DNA of 64,000 bases, from contig CAMPKC010000009.1 in NCBI GenBank assembly GCA_946887045.1, positions 1-64,000 on the forward strand, read 5' to 3'. Under the pieces are notes generated by a model that searched no databases, was not told the DNA's origin, and worked only from the letters and a program-made list of their open reading frames with translations. Every line of letters starts with the position of its first letter. Position 1 is the first letter of the stretch. The translations under genes were made by a program, and so were the position numbers. Of the stretch, positions 60,564 through 64,000 are shown in pieces. This stretch comes from an uncultured Sphingobacteriaceae bacterium (GTDB lineage Bacteria > Bacteroidota > Bacteroidia > Sphingobacteriales > Sphingobacteriaceae).

Positions 60564-63488
60564 ATGAATATTTTTACATCATCAAATCGCATAATTTTCC
60601 ATTTACTTTTATTACTGTCACTGTTTTATTCTCAGTCTTATGCCCAAGGGAATAATTTTATTATTGTTTCCGGGACAATCGTCCAACAGGATTCTAAAGA
60701 ACCTTTACTTGGAGTAAATGTAACAGTAAAAGGAACCGTTTCCGGAACAGCGACAGATTCAAAAGGGAACTTTAAGCTACAAACCCGTGCCAAATATCCT
60801 TTTACACTAATCTTTACAAGTATCGGATTTGAACCTCAGGAATTTGAAGTGAAAGGGCCCGAATCTAACTTAAATATTTCTCTCGTAACTCAGACTATTT
60901 TAGGCAGAGAAGTAGTTGTTACAGCATCCCGGGTGTCAGAAAGTATTCTTAAATCGCCCGTTGCTATCGAGAAATTAGACATAAGGGCTATACGAGAGAC
61001 TCCTGCGCCATCATTTTACGATGCTTTCGAAAATGTTAAGGGAGTACAAATGACGACTTCAAGCTTAACATTTAAAGTGCCGAATACCCGCGGGTTCAAT
61101 ATACCCAATAACTTCCGTTTTATGCAGCTAGTAGATGGTATCGATATGCAGGCTGCTACGCTCGGAGTTCCGTTGGGAAATGCTATTGGTCCCACGGAAT
61201 TAGATATTGCCAGTGTAGAAATTACACCCGGTGCCGCATCTGCGCTTTACGGTATGAACGCTATAAACGGAATGGCCAACCTTTTAACTAAAAGTCCTTT
61301 CTTGTACCAGGGTTTAAGCGTCTATACTAAAAATGGTTTAAATCATATTGGAGGCACTGGCAGGGAGTTAGGAAACCTTACCGAGACTGCTGTAAGGTAT
61401 GCGAAAGCATTTAATAATAAATGGGCTTTTAAGATCAACGGAAGCTATATGCGAGGAACAGATTGGCTGTCTGACACCAGACTCGATCAAAATCCGAATA
61501 ATCTCAATACCGCTAATCCGTCCTTTCCTGATCTGGCGGGCGCTGAAAATAATCCGGCTTACGATGCCTGGAACAAATATGGTGATGATGGAGGAAGCAA
61601 CGCTGTAACCATCGGCGGATTAACAGGTATTCCGGGAAAAACAGGGAACCAAAGTATCATTGTCAGACGTACCGGTTATTGGGAAAAAGATGTCATTAAT
61701 CCCATAGTTGATAATCTGAAAGTTGATATGGGCCTGCATTATAGGTTGAATGAAAAGGCTGAATTATCTTATGGTTACCGCGTGGGCAAGATGGATGGGG
61801 TATTTCAACGTGGTAATAAAATTCAGCTTGATAACGTCGTAGTTCAAAATCACAAATTAGAACTGAAAGGGGCAAATTATTTCGTTCGTTCATATGTTTC
61901 TCTTGAGAATACCGGTGATTCCTATAACCTTAAACCTACGGTAGATAACCTTGATATCACAAGTGGCGGAACCAATGCGGTTTGGGGGGCTAAGTTCAAA
62001 ACTTCGCTTCAGACGGATATTAACGAGGGCGTTCCTTTAGATCAAGCCTTAAGAAATGCAAGAATAGCAGCAGATGCCAGTAGGGTAGAACCAGGTACTC
62101 CAGAGTTTAATTCATTGTTAAAGACCATTCGAAGCATTAACAACTGGGATCATCGTTCAGTGGTTGGCGGTGATGCTCCTGAAACCGGCGGTTCACTACT
62201 GAAACAGATAAGTCATACATATCATACAGACGCACAATGGGATCTTTCAGATAAAATAAAATCTTTTGGCTTGTTGCTTGGAGCTGACGCAAGAATTTAT
62301 GAGGTAGTTCCTGATGGAAATAATTTCGTTGATTTTTCCAGACCGGCATCTGAAAGAAATAAACCGATAGCTGATGGTAGCTTTGGTGATAATGTATATT
62401 ACAAAAAGTTCGGAGGTTTTACTCAACTTACTAAATCCTTATTTCAGGATCGATTAAAGTTATTTGGTTCAGTACGTGTGGATTACAATCCTGAATTTGA
62501 CCCTAAAATAAATCCAAGAGTTGCGGCCGTTTATACGCTCGCACAAAAGCACAATTTCCGGACTTCCATTCAAAACGGCTTTCGTTTTCCAGCTTTATTT
62601 GAAGCGATTTCATTCGTGAATAACGGAAATATAAGAAGGGTAGGTGGTCTATCGTATATCAATGAGGGCCTCGGTTACCTGGACAATTCGTACACGCTTA
62701 ACTCTGTTAATACTTTTAATGCTGCTGTAAATAAAGATGTTGCCGCAGGTTTATCCAGTAATGATGCGGCTTTAAAAAATAGAGCCTTATTGGAAGTTAC
62801 AAGTCTGTCGCCTACCAGACCAGAACGAATTAACTCATTTGAAGTAGGCTATAAAAGTGTATTGTTGAATAATAAACTGGTTATTGACGTTGATGCGTAT
62901 AGCAATGAATACGACGGTTTTCTTGGACAAGTAGAAGTATCGGTTCCAAAAGCCAACACCGTTTTGGTTGGAACCGATGAAGCTGTTATTGCCATGATAG
63001 CCGCAAACAGATCACAACAGACAAGGTACAGGGTGTATACAAACGCTAAAAATAAGTATAATAACTATGGTTCTTCGCTGGGATTGACGTATAACTTTTA
63101 TAAAAAATATACTCTTAACGGGAACGTAAATTATAATACAATAAGTGAAAATAAGCAGAAAGACGTGTTTGTAACCGGGTTTAACACTCCTGCCTGGGCT
63201 ACTAACCTTTCTTTCGGAAATCGCGAAATTATCAAAGATCTGGGTTTTAACATTGTTTGGAGATGGCAGGATAAATTCGATTGGGAAAGCCCGCTGGTTA
63301 GCGGAGCTGTACCAGCATACAGTACATTTGACGCACAGGTTTCTTATAAGATTAAGCCATCTAAGTCAACAATTAAGGTGGGTGGCACCAATATTTTCAA
63401 CAAAACTTATATTCAATATGCTGGCGGTCCAACGATCGGAGGCCTGTATTATGTTGCTCTTACGTTCGAAGGATTATTACAGAAATAA
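60564..63488 (+). CDS. TonB-dependent receptor with CarboxypepD-like N-terminal domain
   Basis: This 974-residue outer-membrane active transporter has a signal peptide (about 1-27, ending SYAQG). A carboxypeptidase-D regulatory-like domain (about 32-115; LLGVNVTVKGTVSGTATDSK) is followed by the plug (about 120-250; VVVTASRVSESILKSPVAIE and GAASALYGMNAINGMANLL). A 22-strand-type barrel follows, ending with VGGTNIFNKTYIQYAGGPTI and an aromatic-rich last strand. No SusD partner follows, so it is not a SusC/SusD glycan pair. Siderophore, vitamin or other small-ligand uptake is possible; the substrate is unknown. It is a single gene by context, with a hairpin downstream. Confidence 0.92.
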   Translation: MNIFTSSNRIIFHLLLLLSLFYSQSYAQGNNFIIVSGTIVQQDSKEPLLGVNVTVKGTVSGTATDSKGNFKLQTRAKYPFTLIFTSIGFEPQEFEVKGPESNLNISLVTQTILGREVVVTASRVSESILKSPVAIEKLDIRAIRETPAPSFYDAFENVKGVQMTTSSLTFKVPNTRGFNIPNNFRFMQLVDGIDMQAATLGVPLGNAIGPTELDIASVEITPGAASALYGMNAINGMANLLTKSPFLYQGLSVYTKNGLNHIGGTGRELGNLTETAVRYAKAFNNKWAFKINGSYMRGTDWLSDTRLDQNPNNLNTANPSFPDLAGAENNPAYDAWNKYGDDGGSNAVTIGGLTGIPGKTGNQSIIVRRTGYWEKDVINPIVDNLKVDMGLHYRLNEKAELSYGYRVGKMDGVFQRGNKIQLDNVVVQNHKLELKGANYFVRSYVSLENTGDSYNLKPTVDNLDITSGGTNAVWGAKFKTSLQTDINEGVPLDQALRNARIAADASRVEPGTPEFNSLLKTIRSINNWDHRSVVGGDAPETGGSLLKQISHTYHTDAQWDLSDKIKSFGLLLGADARIYEVVPDGNNFVDFSRPASERNKPIADGSFGDNVYYKKFGGFTQLTKSLFQDRLKLFGSVRVDYNPEFDPKINPRVAAVYTLAQKHNFRTSIQNGFRFPALFEAISFVNNGNIRRVGGLSYINEGLGYLDNSYTLNSVNTFNAAVNKDVAAGLSSNDAALKNRALLEVTSLSPTRPERINSFEVGYKSVLLNNKLVIDVDAYSNEYDGFLGQVEVSVPKANTVLVGTDEAVIAMIAANRSQQTRYRVYTNAKNKYNNYGSSLGLTYNFYKKYTLNGNVNYNTISENKQKDVFVTGFNTPAWATNLSFGNREIIKDLGFNIVWRWQDKFDWESPLVSGAVPAYSTFDAQVSYKIKPSKSTIKVGGTNIFNKTYIQYAGGPTIGGLYYVALTFEGLLQK

Positions 63489-63527
63489 TAGCCTTCGTTG
63501 TCGATAAATGTCCGTTTCGATCAATAC

Positions 63528-63547
63528 GGTGGCCGGCAAAGGCCACC
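63528..63547 (+). terminator. Hairpin downstream of the TonB receptor gene
   Basis: The stem GGTGGCC / GGCCACC encloses a GGCAAA loop, 39 bp past the receptor stop. It is GC-rich and well placed, but followed by TTAAAGG with no clean T-run. Confidence 0.42.
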
Positions 63548-63639
63548 TTAAAGGAATTTACACTCTCAAAATTCTACTTGTCAAGGAATTTTTATAGCAT
63601 TGTCTAATCCTGCATTTATAAAGCAAATGCAGAACTTTT

Positions 63640-64000
63640 ATGAACGCTAAACAATACTCATTAAAGGATTTAATAATTTACTTCCTTAAACTAGGCACAT
63701 GGGGCTTTGGCGGTCCCGTGGCGCTGGTGGGGTATATGCACCGGGATTTGGTAGAAAAGAAACAGTGGATTACCGAAGAAGAATATAAAGAGGGATTGGC
63801 ACTCGCTCAGCTGGCACCTGGTCCGCTTGCAGCGCAGCTAGGTATTTACATTGGCTTTGTGCATTATGGAATACTGGGGGCAACATTAGCTGGTATCGCT
63901 TTCGTGCTTCCATCTTTCATAATGGTTGTTTTGTTGGGTATAGTTTACAAGCTCTATAGTGGTATTCCACTAATGCAGTCGGTGTTTTACGGAGTTGGTG
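63640..64000 (+). CDS. chrA: Chromate transporter family protein, N-terminal part
   Basis: An open frame from ATG 63640 runs off the window edge (120 codons visible). It reads as the chromate-transporter domain: YSLKDLIIYFLKLGTWGFGG, PVALVGYMHRDLVEKKQWIT, LAQLAPGPLAAQLGIYIGF, then two hydrophobic helices. The FGG and PGP motifs are the family's hallmark. Such proteins export chromate or move related oxyanions across the inner membrane. The Bacteroidota form is usually about 380-400 residues with two such domains; whether this one is cannot be seen here. Confidence 0.88.
   Translation, partial: MNAKQYSLKDLIIYFLKLGTWGFGGPVALVGYMHRDLVEKKQWITEEEYKEGLALAQLAPGPLAAQLGIYIGFVHYGILGATLAGIAFVLPSFIMVVLLGIVYKLYSGIPLMQSVFYGVG

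Noticed and set aside
60564..64000. TonB receptor as part of a SusC/SusD polysaccharide utilisation pair
   Set aside because: No SusD-like lipoprotein follows; the next gene is a chromate transporter.

Overview
The window looks like a chromosome segment of a Bacteroidota species, most likely a Pedobacter-like member of the Sphingobacteriaceae. Evidence: moderately AT-rich DNA; a giant SprB-type adhesin with a type IX (Por) secretion C-terminal domain next to its PorP/SprF partner; a periplasmic-propeller hybrid sensor; a CarboxypepD-plug TonB receptor; a Bacteroidota-style YidC; and promoter-like TAnnTTTG elements. The family assignment is inference. No rRNA, tRNA, CRISPR array, insertion sequence or phage gene was seen.

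1-18.7 kb is an accessory plant-polysaccharide region. It holds a frameshifted GH43 beta-xylosidase, a propeller hybrid histidine kinase without a DNA-binding domain, an AraC regulator, a frameshifted L-rhamnose mutarotase, a GH29 alpha-L-fucosidase, a GH28-like beta-helix enzyme, a broken GH95 fucosidase, a secreted esterase, a tagaturonate epimerase (UxaE), an OmpA protein and a GH28 polygalacturonase. The set fits pectin and fucosylated or xylosylated side-chain use, with galacturonate entering central metabolism through UxaE. Three of the enzymes are decayed, and there is no SusC/SusD pair.

19-38.3 kb is a surface and secretion region: a DUF4197 protein, a small lipoprotein, a PorP/SprF protein and a 5531-residue adhesin with about 63 SprB-type repeats. 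The adhesin has two-level repeat architecture and contains a 1,011-bp perfectly duplicated island. A small outer-membrane beta-barrel protein is divergent from it.

39.3-48.3 kb is a tight four-gene signalling operon: a cytosolic poly-HAMP hybrid kinase (1909 aa), a REC-histidine kinase, a CHASE3 membrane kinase and a single-domain response regulator. It ends at a strong bidirectional terminator.

48.4-64 kb is mostly housekeeping. It contains a DinB-like protein, methylglyoxal synthase, a SpmA/SpmB-type membrane protein, YidC, CTP synthase, an M16 peptidase pair, IMP dehydrogenase, a SatD-DUF3307 operon preceded by three tandem palindromic operators, a TonB-dependent receptor, and the start of a chromate transporter cut by the window edge.
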